Assembly: GCF_937921625.1 (NCBI RefSeq)
Contig: NZ_CAKZTI010000053.1
Location: 1 to 30,992 of the forward strand
Reading direction: 5' to 3'
From: an uncultured Campylobacter sp.
Lineage (GTDB): Bacteria; Campylobacterota; Campylobacteria; Campylobacterales; Campylobacteraceae
Length of the DNA: 30,992 bases
Positions 30,348-30,992 of the stretch are shown in pieces (position 1 is the first letter of the stretch; every line of letters begins with the position of its first letter). Both the position numbers and the translations under genes were made by a program. A model generated the notes under the pieces. That model was not told where the DNA came from and did not search any database. It saw nothing but the letters and a program-made list of their open reading frames with translations.

Positions 30348-30968
30348 CTACTTTATAAACCCGACCTGCGGTAAAATTTCAGCTAGCGCCGCGTCCTTTT
30401 TCTCGTTAAATTTTACCTTGTTCTGCTCAAAAAGATTATTTCCGTGCGCGTCAATCGAGACGATGAGCGGGCCAAACTCCTTCACGCGGCACTTCCACAG
30501 CGTCTCGGGCATCCCAAGCTCCGTCCAGTCCGCACTCTCGATCTGCTCGACCTGCGTCGCCGCCACCACCGCGCAGCCTGCGGGAAATACGCAGTGTATA
30601 GCGCCAAACTCCTTGCAGCCGCTCATCGTGCCCTCGCCCATGCCGCCTTTGCCCACTATCAGGCGCACGCCCGTTTTAGCGATAAATTCGCGCTCGAATT
30701 TCTCCATCCGCATACTAGTCGTCGGCCCCACGGAGACCATCTCAAAGCCCTCTTTACCGCCATCGCCCATTTTTCTGATGATGGGCCCCGCGTGCAGGAT
30801 TGCGCCGCTCCTGATATCTAGCGGCAGCTCGCGACCCTCCTGTACGACGCGTCTATGCGGCACGTCACGGCAGGTGACGATGTGCCCCGTGAGGTATATG
30901 ACGTCTCCGATCTTGATATCCGCCAGATCCTCGGCGCCGATCGGCGTGGTTAAAATTTTCTTACTCAT
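30348..30968 (-). CDS. ttdB: L(+)-tartrate dehydratase beta subunit (class I fumarase type)
   Basis: 206 aa, the C-terminal/beta half of a two-subunit iron-sulfur hydro-lyase. The match to E. coli TtdB is very close: KILTTPIGAEDLADIKIGDV, LTGHIVTCRDVPHRR, VGPTTSMRMEKFEREFI, VGKGGMGEGTMSGCKEF, FPAGCAVVAATQVEQIE, WTELGMPETLW and CRVKEFGPLIVSIDAHGNNL. With TtdA it turns L-tartrate into oxaloacetate; a role as fumarase beta is the alternative, since the two share the fold. AAGGAG lies 8 nt before the ATG at the window edge, so ttdA would be just upstream, outside. No tartrate/succinate antiporter gene follows on this side. Confidence 0.88.
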   Translation of the reverse strand: MSKKILTTPIGAEDLADIKIGDVIYLTGHIVTCRDVPHRRVVQEGRELPLDIRSGAILHAGPIIRKMGDGGKEGFEMVSVGPTTSMRMEKFEREFIAKTGVRLIVGKGGMGEGTMSGCKEFGAIHCVFPAGCAVVAATQVEQIESADWTELGMPETLWKCRVKEFGPLIVSIDAHGNNLFEQNKVKFNEKKDAALAEILPQVGFIK

Positions 30969-30992
30969 AGCGCGAACTCCTTGTGCGATTTT

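Noticed and set aside
1..30992. tRNA, rRNA, insertion sequences, prophage genes
   Set aside because: I found no tRNA T-loop motifs, rRNA-like sequence, transposase motifs or phage genes while reading both strands.

Overview
The window looks like chromosome of a Campylobacter (class 'Campylobacteria'), most likely a higher-GC oral species without flagella such as C. gracilis. The genus call rests on the gene content: CiaB, dimeric dUTPase, YciA thioesterase, a FldA/DUF2325 operon, pyruvate:flavodoxin oxidoreductase, LuxS and a futalosine-type amidohydrolase. It also rests on sigma-70 promoters made of a TA(T/C/A)AAT box with no clear -35, and on gene order around folK/flhG/mnmA that matches, from memory, the C. 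jejuni Cj0053c-Cj0067 region. The species call is inference. No rRNA, tRNA, CRISPR array, insertion sequence or prophage was seen.

Layout. 1-6164: a partial amidohydrolase (minus) divergent from a tight plus-strand run aroQ - M24 peptidase - folK - flhG-like ATPase, then LOG-family protein - mnmA. In flagellated Campylobacter, flhF lies between folK and flhG, and fliA/fliM/fliY lie between flhG and mnmA. All of these are absent here, and the remaining FlhG carries a 150-residue Asn/Ser-rich insert. 6165-13700: single genes with their own promoters (DKNYY membrane protein, cupin, luxS, tautomerase, YhbP-like protein, dut, EI24 membrane protein, a small CxxC protein, yciA). 13700-20777: ciaB, a polytopic membrane protein, a striking GC-rich hairpin/G-tract element, a YcxB-like protein, and a three-domain LplT-Aas lysophospholipid acyltransferase. 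20778-28093: a gene-poor stretch, the minus-strand operon DUF2325 protein - 408-aa hypothetical - fldA, an Asp/Glu racemase and nifJ. 28094-30992: a 787-nt gene-free gap, sotB, and ttdB at the right edge with its partner presumably just outside.

Together the genes fit a microaerobic or anaerobic asaccharolytic lifestyle. NifJ makes acetyl-CoA and passes electrons to FldA. TtdB implies use of tartrate or a related C4 hydroxyacid. The amidohydrolase may belong to menaquinone synthesis. LuxS recycles S-ribosylhomocysteine. Aas re-acylates lysophospholipids.

The most unusual signal is not a gene. The palindromic word RAATTY (AAATTT, AAATTC, GAATTC, GAATTT) is far commoner than chance inside and outside genes, although the genes are otherwise fairly GC-rich. 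It makes up much of the FlhG insert, the low-complexity N-terminus of the 408-aa protein and a 7-copy octamer repeat. RAATTY is the site methylated by C. jejuni CtsM, whose methylation marks DNA for natural transformation. An uptake-signal role is therefore a testable hypothesis.
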